Of a DNA stretch of 64,000 nucleotides, positions 53,507 through 62,845 are shown piece by piece (the first letter of the stretch is position 1; each line of letters starts with the position of its first letter). The DNA comes from Bacillus ectoiniformans (GTDB taxonomy: Bacteria; Bacillota; Bacilli; Bacillales; Domibacillaceae): the NCBI RefSeq assembly GCF_016908875.1, contig NZ_JAFBES010000001.1, positions 124,001-188,000 of the forward strand, read 5' to 3'. A program made the position numbers and the translations under genes. The notes under the pieces were generated by a model. That model was given only the letters and a program-made list of their open reading frames with translations, was not told the DNA's origin and ran no database searches.

Positions 53507-56500
53507 TTATTTTTCTAACTCCATTAATAAATCGCCTGTAGAGATCGCTTCCCCGTTTTGAACATAAATGCTATTAACGGTTCCTGAAAACGGAGCTTGA
53601 ACTGTCGTTTCCATTTTCATCGCCTCAGTGATCATTAAATGGTCTCCCCTATTAACTTTCTCACCTTTTTCGACAAGGACTTTAATAACGGTTCCAGGCA
53701 TTGTTGCAGCGATGTGAGTATCATTTTTAGGGTCTGCTTTCATCTTAGTCGCAACTGAAGATTTGATGCTTTCATCTTTAATGACAATCTCACGCGCTTG
53801 TCCATTCAATTCAAAATAAACGACACGTGTACCGTCTGCCTGCGCTTGACCAATCGATACAAGTTTAACGATTAATGTTTTACCTGTCTCAATTTCAACT
53901 TCAATCTCTTCACCTAAACGCATACCATATAGGAACGTTGGAGTATCAAGAGCTGAAACATGGCCAAACTGCTCAATTGTCTTATTGTAATCTAAGAACA
54001 CTTTCGGATATAGAGCATACGCAATGACATCATGGCTGGTCACCTGACGACCTAGCTCTTTAAAGAGCTCTTCCTGCAATGCATCAAAGTCTACGTCATC
54101 AAGAAGTTCTCCCGGACGGACAGTGATTGGCTGTTTTCCTTTTAGAATTACTTTTTGCAGCTGTTCAGGGAATCCGCCATATGGCTGTCCTAAATAGCCT
54201 TCAAACAATTCAATAACAGAATCAGGGAAATCAATCTTCTCCCCATTTGTTAGAACACTTTCTTCATCTAAGTCGTTTTGAACCATGAATAAAGCCATAT
54301 CTCCAACAACTTTAGAAGAAGGAGTTACTTTCACGATATCACCGAACATTAAGTTCACACGGCGATACATATCTTTCACTTCGTCCCAGCGATCGCCAAG
54401 TCCGACAGCTTTTGCTTGCTGCTGAAGGTTGCTGTATTGTCCGCCAGGCATTTCGTGCTCATAGATTTCCGTATGAGGGGCAATCATTCCGCTTTCAAAA
54501 TCGGAGTAGTATTTTCGAACATCTTCCCAATAGTAAGATAGCTGCTCAAGGGACTCGACATTCACATTCGGCTCTCTGTCTGTTCCTTTTAACGCATAGT
54601 AAAGTGTATTGGCACTAGGCTGAGAAGTCAGACCAGCCATTGTACTAAGCGCTACATCCACAATGTCTACTCCTGCTTCAATGGCTTTCGCATACATATA
54701 AATGCCGTTGCCGCTTGTATCATGCGTGTGCAGATGGATCGGAATATCTACCGTTTCTTTTAATTCAGAAATTAGTCGGTAAGCCGATTGTGGTTTTAAT
54801 AAACCGGCCATATCTTTAATTCCCAAGATATGTGCACCTTGATTTTCTAATTCTTTTGCCATTTGTTTGTAGTATTGAGTATCGTACTTCGTGCGAGTCG
54901 GATCATCAATATCACCTGTATAACAGATCGTTGCCTCGGCAATTTTACCTGTTTGGCGTACAGCATCAATAGCAGTTTCCATCCCTTTAACCCAGTTTAA
55001 GCTATCAAAAATACGGAATACATCGATGCCTGCTGATGCCGATTTCTCAACAAATTCACGGATGACATTATCTGGATAATTCTTGTAGCCTACTGCATTC
55101 GATGCACGCAGAAGCATTTGGAAAAGAACATTCGGAATTTGTTCTCTTAAGCCGATTAAACGTTTCCATGGATCTTCTTTTAAGAAACGGTAGGATACAT
55201 CAAATGTAGCTCCGCCCCACATTTCAAGTGAGAATAGATCCGGCAATAATTTAGATGTCGGCTGTGCAATATTCATTAAATCGTTCGTTCTTACACGTGT
55301 TGCAAGGAGAGACTGGTGTGCATCACGGAAAGTGGTATCTGTTAAAAGTACATTCGATTGTGATTTCACCCAATCGACTAATCCATCCGCCCCTTTTTCA
55401 TCCAAAATCTGCTTCGTTCCTGGAGGTGTCGGATCAGAATATTTCACTTTCGGTACACGAGGCTTTTCAAAAATAGGCTTCTTCTTTTTCTCAATACCAG
55501 GGAAACCATTGATTGTCACATTCCCAATGTAGTTAAGCATTTTCGTTCCACGGTCTTTTCGTTTAGAGAAAATGAATAATTCAGGTGTTGTGTCAATAAA
55601 TGACGTATCGTAATTTCCTGAAACAAAATCTTCATGGTTCATCACATTCTCTAGGAATGGAATATTTGTTTTAATCCCGCGAATACGGAATTCTTGAAGG
55701 TTACGAGTCATCTTAGAAGCCGCTTGTTCAAATGTAAGTGCCCATGTAGAAACTTTAACTAATAAAGAGTCATAGTACGGTGTAATTACAGCGCCTTGGA
55801 AGCTGTTGCCTGCATCTAACCTAACACCGAAACCGCCGCCTGAGCGATAGGCCATAATTCTGCCTGTGTCTGGCATGAATCCATTTAGCGGGTCCTCTGT
55901 TGTTACACGGGACTGGATCGCATATCCATGTGTTTTAATGTTTTCTTGGGTTGGAATGCCTACCTTCTTGCTATGCAGTGCATGTCCTTCAGCAATTAGA
56001 ATTTGTGATTGAACAATGTCGACCCCAGTGATCATTTCTGTGATAGTATGCTCAACCTGCACTCGAGGATTGACTTCAATAAAATAGAAATCTTCTCCTG
56101 CAGTTAGGAACTCCACTGTTCCTGCATTTAAGTAATCAACATTTTTCATTAGGTGAACCGCTGCATCACAAATTCGGTTGCGCAAATCTTCAGAAATCGA
56201 AACGCATGGAGCGATTTCTACTACTTTTTGATGACGGCGCTGTACCGAACAGTCACGTTCGTAAAGATGTATAATGTTTCCATCGTGATCACCTAAAATT
56301 TGAACTTCAATATGCTTAGGGTTTTGTACGAACTTTTCAACATAAACATCGCTGTTTCCAAATGCCGCTTTCGCTTCAGACTTCGCTCGTTCATATGCTT
56401 CCTTCACTTCTTCATTGCTGTTGACGATCCGCATGCCGCGTCCGCCGCCTCCAAGTGCTGCCTTAATAATAATCGGGTAACCATGCTGCTTACCAAAAGA

Positions 56501-56944
56501 AACAACTTCTTCTAGGCTAGTGACCGGACCATCTGTACCTGGAATAACAGGAATGTTGGCTAATTGAGCTTGTGTTCTTGCTTTTACTTTATCGCCAAAC
56601 ATATCTAAATGTCGTGAGTGAGGGCCAATAAAAATAATTCCTTCTTCTTCACATCTTTTTGCGAATTCGATATTTTCAGATAAAAATCCATAGCCTGGGT
56701 GAATGGCATCTACTTCTGACTGTTTCGCAATCTCGATAATTCCTTCAATATCTAAATAAGCATCAATCGGTTTTTTACCTTCCCCAACAAGATAGGCTTC
56801 ATCAGCTTTATAACGATGATAAGATCCTGAATCCTCTCTTGAATAAATGGCAACTGTTCTAATGTGCAGCTCTGTACATGCCCGGAATACACGAATAGCA
56901 ATTTCTCCTCTATTCGCTACAAGCACTTTTTTAATTTGCTTCAT
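53507..56944 (-). CDS. pycA: Pyruvate carboxylase
   Basis: Biotin enzyme converting pyruvate, bicarbonate and ATP to oxaloacetate, the main anaplerotic route. 1145 residues from the ATG at 56944 (GGGAG eight bases upstream). Order: biotin carboxylase (about 1-460; KAALGGGGRGMR ATP-grasp loop, EVNPRVQVEHT), carboxyltransferase (about 530-800; TTFRDAHQSLLATRVR), allosteric/PC domain, and C-terminal biotinyl domain with the biotin lysine in TEAMKMET (about 1110). Full length for the family. Confidence 0.98.
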   Translation of the reverse strand: MKQIKKVLVANRGEIAIRVFRACTELHIRTVAIYSREDSGSYHRYKADEAYLVGEGKKPIDAYLDIEGIIEIAKQSEVDAIHPGYGFLSENIEFAKRCEEEGIIFIGPHSRHLDMFGDKVKARTQAQLANIPVIPGTDGPVTSLEEVVSFGKQHGYPIIIKAALGGGGRGMRIVNSNEEVKEAYERAKSEAKAAFGNSDVYVEKFVQNPKHIEVQILGDHDGNIIHLYERDCSVQRRHQKVVEIAPCVSISEDLRNRICDAAVHLMKNVDYLNAGTVEFLTAGEDFYFIEVNPRVQVEHTITEMITGVDIVQSQILIAEGHALHSKKVGIPTQENIKTHGYAIQSRVTTEDPLNGFMPDTGRIMAYRSGGGFGVRLDAGNSFQGAVITPYYDSLLVKVSTWALTFEQAASKMTRNLQEFRIRGIKTNIPFLENVMNHEDFVSGNYDTSFIDTTPELFIFSKRKDRGTKMLNYIGNVTINGFPGIEKKKKPIFEKPRVPKVKYSDPTPPGTKQILDEKGADGLVDWVKSQSNVLLTDTTFRDAHQSLLATRVRTNDLMNIAQPTSKLLPDLFSLEMWGGATFDVSYRFLKEDPWKRLIGLREQIPNVLFQMLLRASNAVGYKNYPDNVIREFVEKSASAGIDVFRIFDSLNWVKGMETAIDAVRQTGKIAEATICYTGDIDDPTRTKYDTQYYKQMAKELENQGAHILGIKDMAGLLKPQSAYRLISELKETVDIPIHLHTHDTSGNGIYMYAKAIEAGVDIVDVALSTMAGLTSQPSANTLYYALKGTDREPNVNVESLEQLSYYWEDVRKYYSDFESGMIAPHTEIYEHEMPGGQYSNLQQQAKAVGLGDRWDEVKDMYRRVNLMFGDIVKVTPSSKVVGDMALFMVQNDLDEESVLTNGEKIDFPDSVIELFEGYLGQPYGGFPEQLQKVILKGKQPITVRPGELLDDVDFDALQEELFKELGRQVTSHDVIAYALYPKVFLDYNKTIEQFGHVSALDTPTFLYGMRLGEEIEVEIETGKTLIVKLVSIGQAQADGTRVVYFELNGQAREIVIKDESIKSSVATKMKADPKNDTHIAATMPGTVIKVLVEKGEKVNRGDHLMITEAMKMETTVQAPFSGTVNSIYVQNGEAISTGDLLMELEK

Positions 56945-56979
56945 TAAGTTCACTCCCTATTAACCAAATATATATATAA

Positions 56980-57003
56980 AAAGGTTCAATAAATTGAACC
57001 TTT
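56980..57003 (-). terminator. Terminator after ftsW
   Basis: On the minus strand AAAGGTTCAAT, 2-base gap, ATTGAACCTTT then TT. It separates ftsW from pycA. Confidence 0.75.
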
Positions 57004-57009
57004 CTACTA

Positions 57010-58173
57010 CTAAATTGTTTGTTTTTTTCTGTAAACTCGATCAAATTTGGAAAACATTGATATATTAACCAAAATTCCCATGCAGCCAGCTAACAGCAAT
57101 AAGGAGGAACCTCCATAGCTGATAAACGGCAATGTCACACCGGTTATAGGTATGACGCCGGAAAGACCGCCTAAATTAATGGCTGCTTGTATTCCAATCA
57201 TACTCGAAATCCCTATTGCCATCATCGAACCGAACGGGTCTTCACAGCGGTTAGCCACCAGAATCCCTTTTAAAACGATAAACCCAAGACCCCCAATGAC
57301 AATTAATACACCGAGAGCACCCAGTTCTTCCGCTATGACCGCCATAATAAAGTCGGTATGCGGCTCTGGCAGATATCCAAGCTTTTGAATACTTTGCCCG
57401 AGACCGGTTCCACTAATTCCTCCAGAGCCTATGGCGAGGTAGGAATTCACTAGATGATAACCATCATCTTCCACATGTTGAAATGGATCAAGGAATCCTG
57501 TTACGCGCCCCAGTTTTTCTGTTGTGAAAATTTGGTCTTTTTTTAATAGAGCAAGAGGCGAAAGTATAACTGCAATCATAAAGCCTAATACAATAAGCTT
57601 CCACATGCTTTTAAACTTCATTCCAGATGTAAGAATAATCGTACATCCTATCAAAAAGATGATAAATGCCGTCCCAAAATCGGGCTGAATGGCAATAATC
57701 ATACATATGACTACTAATAATATAACAGGAGGGGTAACTCCTTTATTAAATGAGTTTATATACTTTTGTTTTTTGGCATAGACCGCTGACATATAAATAA
57801 TAATGACTAATTTAGCAAACTCCGCCGGCTGAATAGAGAGTCCTCCCAGCCGAAACCAGCTCTTTGCATTATTAGACACAGTTCCAACCAGCAGCACCAT
57901 TAATAATGCTCCTATGATACCTGAAACTATAAGAAACAAAAATTTACTGTTCTTATACGCTCTATATGGAAAGATGGCTGCGCCAGCAAAAATAAACATA
58001 GCTAATATGACATGTATTTTTTGCTTATTATAAAAAAAATCGCTTGCCACATCATAACGCTGAACAGCCGTGACTGAACTGGCACTGTAGATCATCATTA
58101 AACCAAATAGGCAAAGCAATACAAAAGCAGCAATAATTGAATAATCATACGATTTTAAAACTTTTTTCCACAT
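57010..58173 (-). CDS. ftsW: Division SEDS glycosyltransferase FtsW
   Basis: About 387-residue SEDS protein (B. subtilis ylaO) polymerising septal glycan with PBP2B. I choose the ATG at 58173 (MWKKVLKSYDYSII), because a longer frame to 58254 would start inside the ylaN terminator. About ten helices; SIQPAEFAKLVIIIYMS (about 105-121), IAIQPDFGTAFIIFL, LPEPHTDFIMAVIAEELGALG and GVTLPFISYGGSSLLLL are present. Second SEDS gene beside spoVE in this window. Confidence 0.92.
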   Translation of the reverse strand: MWKKVLKSYDYSIIAAFVLLCLFGLMMIYSASSVTAVQRYDVASDFFYNKQKIHVILAMFIFAGAAIFPYRAYKNSKFLFLIVSGIIGALLMVLLVGTVSNNAKSWFRLGGLSIQPAEFAKLVIIIYMSAVYAKKQKYINSFNKGVTPPVILLVVICMIIAIQPDFGTAFIIFLIGCTIILTSGMKFKSMWKLIVLGFMIAVILSPLALLKKDQIFTTEKLGRVTGFLDPFQHVEDDGYHLVNSYLAIGSGGISGTGLGQSIQKLGYLPEPHTDFIMAVIAEELGALGVLIVIGGLGFIVLKGILVANRCEDPFGSMMAIGISSMIGIQAAINLGGLSGVIPITGVTLPFISYGGSSLLLLAGCMGILVNISMFSKFDRVYRKKQTI

Positions 58174-58238
58174 AGTGATCTTCCAATCTCCATAACTTCT
58201 TTGTACTTTAGACTGACGCAGAAGCGGCAGTTTATTTA

Positions 58239-58279
58239 AAAAGAACTCAAACAACCTGCTAGACTGTTTGAGTTCTTTT
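58239..58279 (-). terminator. Terminator after ylaN
   Basis: On the minus strand AAAAGAACTCAAACA, an 11-base loop, TGTTTGAGTTCTTTTT. Lies before ftsW and sets its real start downstream. Confidence 0.85.
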
Positions 58280-58280
58280 A

Positions 58281-58562
58281 CTAATTGTCAATAGATGCTT
58301 CATGAAGAGCTGAGAGCTCTCTTTCTAAGGAATCGATTAATTCCTTGCCATCTTTTTCATCTACCAGACCTAAGCGGATCGCAAAATCTATTTCGCGGGA
58401 AAAGCCAAACATTTGTGTATCCAATACTTCTTCATAGAGCGGACACTGTGGCATTGTTAAATTATCCATCTGCACTTTAATAAGTCGCAGGATTTTTTCT
58501 GCGTCTGCTTGTAAAAGAGAGTAGGCTTTTTCCCTGTGGTCGATTGTTAATTCAGACGCCAT
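58281..58562 (-). CDS. ylaN: YlaN family protein (UPF0358)
   Basis: 93-residue helical cytoplasmic protein. [56 protein letters not shown] is the UPF0358 core (cited only by its boundaries, about 12-66). Reported in Bacillus/Staphylococcus as essential under iron limitation, with a link to Fur or Fe-S supply. It keeps its place beside ftsW and pycA. Confidence 0.92.
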   Translation of the reverse strand: MASELTIDHREKAYSLLQADAEKILRLIKVQMDNLTMPQCPLYEEVLDTQMFGFSREIDFAIRLGLVDEKDGKELIDSLERELSALHEASIDN

Positions 58563-58647
58563 GTAGAACTCCCCCTGTTCCGTCCAATGGAATGACTATA
58601 TTTTAAAATTTTATCGTTAATATGACTAATTTGCAAGGAATTTTACA

Positions 58648-58684
58648 CTTGTCTCCTGACAAGCAGGTGTGAAAACGATATACT
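58648..58684 (+). promoter_or_regulatory. Promoter of ylaL with overlapping dyad
   Basis: CTGACA (58656-58661), 17 bases, TATACT (58679-58684). A dyad CTTGTC-TCCT-GACAAG (58648-58663) covers the -35 and extends on the outer side to ACAC/GTGT with gaps; it looks like an operator. Confidence 0.6.
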
Positions 58685-58725
58685 TTAGAAAGATCAACTT
58701 AAAACGAGCAAAGGAGACAACGTAA

Positions 58726-59226
58726 ATGGAGAACATTATTCCTTTTAAAGGAAAGGTTAAATTTCCGATTACTCTTGATCCAGGGGTATGGATTTTCGAT
58801 GACCGCCGAATCGATTTAAATACATATTTTACGGAAACACGGGAAATTGAAATGTCAGAAGAAGAGAAATACACAAAAGAAGTGTCACGGTTTTGGGACA
58901 AGGAAATTAGAGAAGGTGCTGTGCTCCCCCCTACTATAAAATCAGAAAAAAAGTATGAAAAACAAAAGGTGTTAACTGGTTCATTCGCCGTACCTTTTGA
59001 ACCTTTCTTAAAAAATGCTGAGCCCGATCAAGAGGCCACACAGCTAATTATCGAAACTGATTCTGACGAAGTTGTTTTGCCGATTGAGAATGCACCCAAT
59101 TTAATTCTTGCCTTTTCAAAAGATGGCAAACCACTGCGCGACAACGGTCCGGTTCATATTTTATTTACTGATGGAACCAACCAGAATGACCCTATCAAAG
59201 GTGTAAAAGCATTTCGAATCGAATAA
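58726..59226 (+). CDS. ylaL: YlaL-like conserved protein
   Basis: 166-residue soluble protein. The N-terminus MENIIPFKGKVKFPITLDPG and VWIFDDRRIDL resemble YlaL of Bacillus, which has this position between ylaK and ylaN; often annotated 'peptidyl-prolyl cis-trans isomerase' without visible support in this sequence. Start has GGAGA upstream. Function unknown. Confidence 0.75.
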   Translation: MENIIPFKGKVKFPITLDPGVWIFDDRRIDLNTYFTETREIEMSEEEKYTKEVSRFWDKEIREGAVLPPTIKSEKKYEKQKVLTGSFAVPFEPFLKNAEPDQEATQLIIETDSDEVVLPIENAPNLILAFSKDGKPLRDNGPVHILFTDGTNQNDPIKGVKAFRIE

Positions 59227-59229
59227 TGA

Positions 59230-59268
59230 AACAGGCCTGGCAGGTTAAGCATGCCAGGCCTGTTCTTT
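59230..59268. terminator. Bidirectional terminator between ylaL and the HD-GYP gene
   Basis: AACAGGCCTGGCA (59230-59242) and TGCCAGGCCTGTT (59252-59264), 9-base loop, then CTTT; convergent genes. Confidence 0.88.
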
Positions 59269-59272
59269 AATT

Positions 59273-60382
59273 TTAAAATACTTTTTTTCCGAGTAAAGTT
59301 GTATCCGTTTCACTGATCAGCACGGTTAAATCCTTCGTCATATCCAGTTCATAAGGCTTTTCAACTTTATGCAAGTTCTCTTCTAAAATCAATAAGACAG
59401 GCCTGTCACTTACAGCCGGATTCTGTCTTAATACGACACCCCTTCTCCCATCATGAAGGTGCACAGATAACCCATTAGGATAAATAACAATCGCTTTGCG
59501 AAAAGCCTCAATCATTTCAGAATCGAATTCTGTTCCTGAACCAGCGTATAGAATTTCAAGCCCTTCATGCGGAAGCATGGCTTGCCGGTAGACACGGTTC
59601 GATGTAACTGCATCATATACATCAGCTATGCCGATAATCTTTCCATATAAATGTATTTCATTTCCGATTAGCCCTCTTGGGTAGCCTTTGCCATTTAAAC
59701 GTTCATGATGCTGAAACGCACAATGAGCAGCGGTTAATGGAATCGAATGTTCCCTTCTCAATAACTCAAACCCGTACTCGGTGTGTTTCTTTATAATGGC
59801 ATATTCCTCATTCGTTAACCGAGAAGGCTTCATTAATATGTCTAATGGGATCAGCAGCTTGCCAACGTCATGGAGCATGGCTCCTAGTCCTATTTCCTCA
59901 AGTTGCTTCTTGGTAATGTTCTTCATTTTCATGCTCAGTGCCAATGCATAGATCGTCACATTTAAAGAGTGGTTTAAAATATAGTTATCATGGGCACATA
60001 CTTCTGAAAGCATGGATACAGCTTCCTTATGTCCATTCACTTGATCAATGACGTCTCTAATCACAGACCTAAATTGCTTTTCTACTTTATCAAAAGAAAA
60101 ACGTTTCGTCAGCGTTTGATCCGTATGAACAAATTCGAACGTCTGCTTCATTAAGCCCATCGCTTCTCTTCGCGTACTCTCCGTAATGGCCGGACGAATG
60201 ATAATATCTTCCGTATTTTCATCTTCTATATAAACAAATGAAATTCCCAACTGGTTAAGCCTTTTAATCATTAAGTTCGTCAGTGGAATTCCGCTGCTAA
60301 TTAATATTTGGCCATTATCATTATATACTGGTTTAGCTAATTTCACATCTTCTTCAAGTGACGCTACGGCCAAAAGTCTCAT
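59273..60382 (-). CDS. HD-GYP domain protein, probable cyclic-di-GMP phosphodiesterase
   Basis: 369 residues from the ATG at 60382 (AAGGAG nine bases upstream). The HD-GYP domain spans about 125-300, with HD in MLHDVGKLLIP (about 178), the HHERLNGKGYPRGLIG motif near 228 (N where D is also common) and a regulatory N-terminal domain without membrane segments. HD-GYP proteins hydrolyse c-di-GMP or related dinucleotides; activity here is inferred. It replaces the glutaminase gene (ylaM) of B. subtilis. Confidence 0.9.
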   Translation of the reverse strand: MRLLAVASLEEDVKLAKPVYNDNGQILISSGIPLTNLMIKRLNQLGISFVYIEDENTEDIIIRPAITESTRREAMGLMKQTFEFVHTDQTLTKRFSFDKVEKQFRSVIRDVIDQVNGHKEAVSMLSEVCAHDNYILNHSLNVTIYALALSMKMKNITKKQLEEIGLGAMLHDVGKLLIPLDILMKPSRLTNEEYAIIKKHTEYGFELLRREHSIPLTAAHCAFQHHERLNGKGYPRGLIGNEIHLYGKIIGIADVYDAVTSNRVYRQAMLPHEGLEILYAGSGTEFDSEMIEAFRKAIVIYPNGLSVHLHDGRRGVVLRQNPAVSDRPVLLILEENLHKVEKPYELDMTKDLTVLISETDTTLLGKKVF

Positions 60383-60520
60383 ACTGAGTAGCTCCTTCAT
60401 TTAGTACATGAATAATCTATCAATTTAATTAGATTATCATTTCAGTTATGTTATATTTTAACACAATTATATTATTATGTTAGATAGATATTCGACATTT
60501 TTATACAAATTGACATAAAA

Positions 60521-60550
60521 AAACCAGCAAAAGTATAAATGCTGGTTTTT
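60521..60550 (-). terminator. Terminator after ylaK
   Basis: On the minus strand AAAACCAGCA, 10-base loop, TGCTGGTTTT then further T. Confidence 0.82.
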
Positions 60551-60557
60551 TCATTGC

Positions 60558-61886
60558 CTATAAAATATCCGCAGCAAGCTGAGCCAAGCCGGAACGCTCT
60601 CCTTTCATCAGCTTTACATGCCCTGCCGCAGCCTGATCTTTAAATTTCTCAATGACATAGGTTAATCCATTGTTGTATTCGTCTAAATAGGGATGATCGA
60701 TCTGAGCCGTATCCCCCATTAATACAATTTTACTTCTTTCTCCAACCCTGGTCAGAATGGTTTTCACTTCATGCTTGGTTAAGTTTTGCGCTTCATCAAT
60801 GATAATATATTGTTCTGGAATACTGCGTCCGCGAATATAGGTAAGTGCTTCTACCTCGACTGAACTCATTCCTGCTAAAATGTTGTCAATTTCTCCTGGT
60901 TTTTTCGTATTAAATAAATACTCCAGATTATCATAAATTGGCTGCACCCACGGCCGAAGCTTTTCCTGCTTTTCTCCTGGCAAGAAACCAATATCTTTCC
61001 CTACAGGAACGATCGGTCGGGCTACCAGCAATTTTTTGAACAGCTGTAAATCTTCTGTTTGCAATAGACCTGCCGCAAGGGCGATCAGCGTTTTGCCCGT
61101 TCCAGCTTTTCCTGAAAGGGTAACTAGCGGAATATCAGGTCTCATTAATAATTCGATCGCCATGACCTGCTGGACATTTCGAGGTTTTATTCCCCAGATG
61201 ATATCTTCATCATGATAAAGTTTTTTGAGAAACTTACTCTTTTCATCTACCATTCCAAGCGCTGAGGAAGAACTGCCCAGCGCGTCCTTCAGCAATAAAA
61301 ATTGATTCGGGTAGAATGGGTGATGAGCAATTTCTGACAGGGCTAGTTCCCCTTTTTGGTAAAAGGAATCCAGCAGCTCCTTGCCGATATATATTTCTAA
61401 AAACCCTGAATACACGTCGTTTACTTCGATGACCCGATCGCTTAAAAAGTCTTCTGCCGCAAGACCAATTGCGTCAGCCTTAACCCGAACCAGCGTGTCT
61501 TTACTCACTAAAATAACCGAACTGCCGTTTTCTTTCGTTTCTTCTTCAAGAGATAAGTTTTTTGCTACCGCCAGGATTCGATTATCATTTGTTTTCTCCA
61601 CAAATATATCCTGAAGCTTATTAAACGAACGATGGTTAAGCTCTATTCTAAGTTTGCCGCCATTTTCAAGCGGTACACTTTCATGCAGCTTCCCCGTTTC
61701 CCGGAGTTTATCTATTAATTTAGATACCAGCCTTGCGTTTCTGCCGATCTCGTCCATATAACGCTTTTTTGAATCTAATTCTTCTAAAACCACTGCCGGA
61801 ATAACGACTTCATTTTGTTTGAACGAAAAGATTGCATATGGGTCCTGTAATAAGACGTTAGTATCTAGTACGTAAACTTTACTCAA
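60558..61886 (-). CDS. ylaK: PIN-PhoH family ATPase YlaK
   Basis: 442 residues. N-terminal PIN ribonuclease-like domain (about 1-140; YVLDTNVLLQDPYAIFSF with Asp residues) and C-terminal PhoH ATPase domain (about 225-440; Walker A SGKAGTGKTLIALAAG at about 258, Walker B IIIDEAQNLTKHE). PhoH2 proteins act as RNA helicase/ribonuclease. Divergent from ylaJ. Confidence 0.94.
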   Translation of the reverse strand: MSKVYVLDTNVLLQDPYAIFSFKQNEVVIPAVVLEELDSKKRYMDEIGRNARLVSKLIDKLRETGKLHESVPLENGGKLRIELNHRSFNKLQDIFVEKTNDNRILAVAKNLSLEEETKENGSSVILVSKDTLVRVKADAIGLAAEDFLSDRVIEVNDVYSGFLEIYIGKELLDSFYQKGELALSEIAHHPFYPNQFLLLKDALGSSSSALGMVDEKSKFLKKLYHDEDIIWGIKPRNVQQVMAIELLMRPDIPLVTLSGKAGTGKTLIALAAGLLQTEDLQLFKKLLVARPIVPVGKDIGFLPGEKQEKLRPWVQPIYDNLEYLFNTKKPGEIDNILAGMSSVEVEALTYIRGRSIPEQYIIIDEAQNLTKHEVKTILTRVGERSKIVLMGDTAQIDHPYLDEYNNGLTYVIEKFKDQAAAGHVKLMKGERSGLAQLAADIL

Positions 61887-62119
61887 AGATACGCCTCCCG
61901 CTTCATCATCTTTTTTAAGTATCTGATCACGCCGCTTACTTAAAGAGTGACTCTCTCTGGAGATCTATAGCAGCACCCATGAACCTTATGGCAATATGGC
62001 AGTAAACAACAGTTCTCTTCTCTAAAAGCCCAGTTCGAGATGCTTCTCCCCATTAACATTATATGAAGGTTCATGCTAATCGTTCGAAAAAATTCATCTG
62101 CTAAATATATATGTTTTCG

Positions 62120-62149
62120 TGAATAGAATTAGAAGAATTTCGCAAAATA
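62120..62149 (+). promoter_or_regulatory. Sigma-G promoter of ylaJ
   Basis: TGAATA (62120-62125), 17 bases, CAAAATA (62143-62149) matches the sigma-G pattern (TGnATA, 17-18, CATnnTA) with one -10 mismatch. The rest of 61887-62119 shows no gene or other site I can support. Confidence 0.5.
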
Positions 62150-62190
62150 TGTGTAACTTCATTTCTAATTCTTATAGCGAGGTGACACGA

Positions 62191-62793
62191 TTGAAAATAC
62201 TTTACTCCTTTGTACTCCTGCTATTTATACTTGCCGGATGCAGCCAAAAAGAAGAGATCGGCTATCAAACAGACGATGATCGTACCCAGCCTTATCAAAT
62301 CAGTACAAAAGATAATCAAGTGAAAGAAACTAACAGACAATCCTTTCAAGATATTTCAGAACGTTTAGCAGCTACTGCCAAAGAAATGCCCAATGTATCG
62401 GATGCAACAGCAGTGGCTGTCGGACGTTACGCAATCGTTGGCATAGATGTAGACGACCAGCTAGAAAGATCTGAAGTCGGCTCCATTAAATACACAGTAG
62501 CTGAAGCATTAAAAAATGAACCGCATGGCGCCAGTGCAATGGTTGTAGCCGACCCTGATTTATACGCTCGATTGAAAGAGCTCGCACAGGATTTTAGAAA
62601 CGGCCAGCCCATTCAAGGAATTGCAAACGAATTAGCTGATATAGCCGGAAGAGCCATGCCTGAGATCCCAGGAAACCTCACACCCGTTAAAGAACCTGAA
62701 CAAGCCCCAGATCAGTCTAAAAAACCTTTAAATCAAGACCAGCGTCAAGAGTTAAACAAAGAGCAGGAAAAACAATCCAACTTTTACAAGTAA
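62191..62793 (+). CDS. ylaJ: YhcN/YlaJ family sporulation lipoprotein
   Basis: 200 residues from the TTG at 62191 (GAGGTG seven bases upstream; an in-frame start at 62119 is not supported because it precedes the sigma-G -10). Lipobox LAGC at about residue 14-17. The YhcN/YlaJ domain spans about 50-145 (VSDATAVAVGRYAIVGIDVD). Family members are forespore lipoproteins involved in spore germination. Low-complexity Gln/Lys-rich tail. Confidence 0.9.
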   Translation: MKILYSFVLLLFILAGCSQKEEIGYQTDDDRTQPYQISTKDNQVKETNRQSFQDISERLAATAKEMPNVSDATAVAVGRYAIVGIDVDDQLERSEVGSIKYTVAEALKNEPHGASAMVVADPDLYARLKELAQDFRNGQPIQGIANELADIAGRAMPEIPGNLTPVKEPEQAPDQSKKPLNQDQRQELNKEQEKQSNFYK

Positions 62794-62804
62794 AAAGAAG
62801 CCGG

Positions 62805-62845
62805 AAGAGCCTAGTTTCTCCATACGAAACTAGGCTCTTTTTAAT
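62805..62845. terminator. Bidirectional terminator between ylaJ and the flavin-binding gene
   Basis: AAGAGCCTAGTTTC (62805-62818) and GAAACTAGGCTCTT (62826-62839), 7-base loop, then TTT. The stop codon of the minus-strand gene lies inside it. Confidence 0.88.

Noticed and set aside
58174-58254. N-terminal extension of FtsW by 27 residues
   Set aside because: The extended start lies in the stem of the ylaN terminator and lacks a ribosome site; the shorter start aligns with FtsW.
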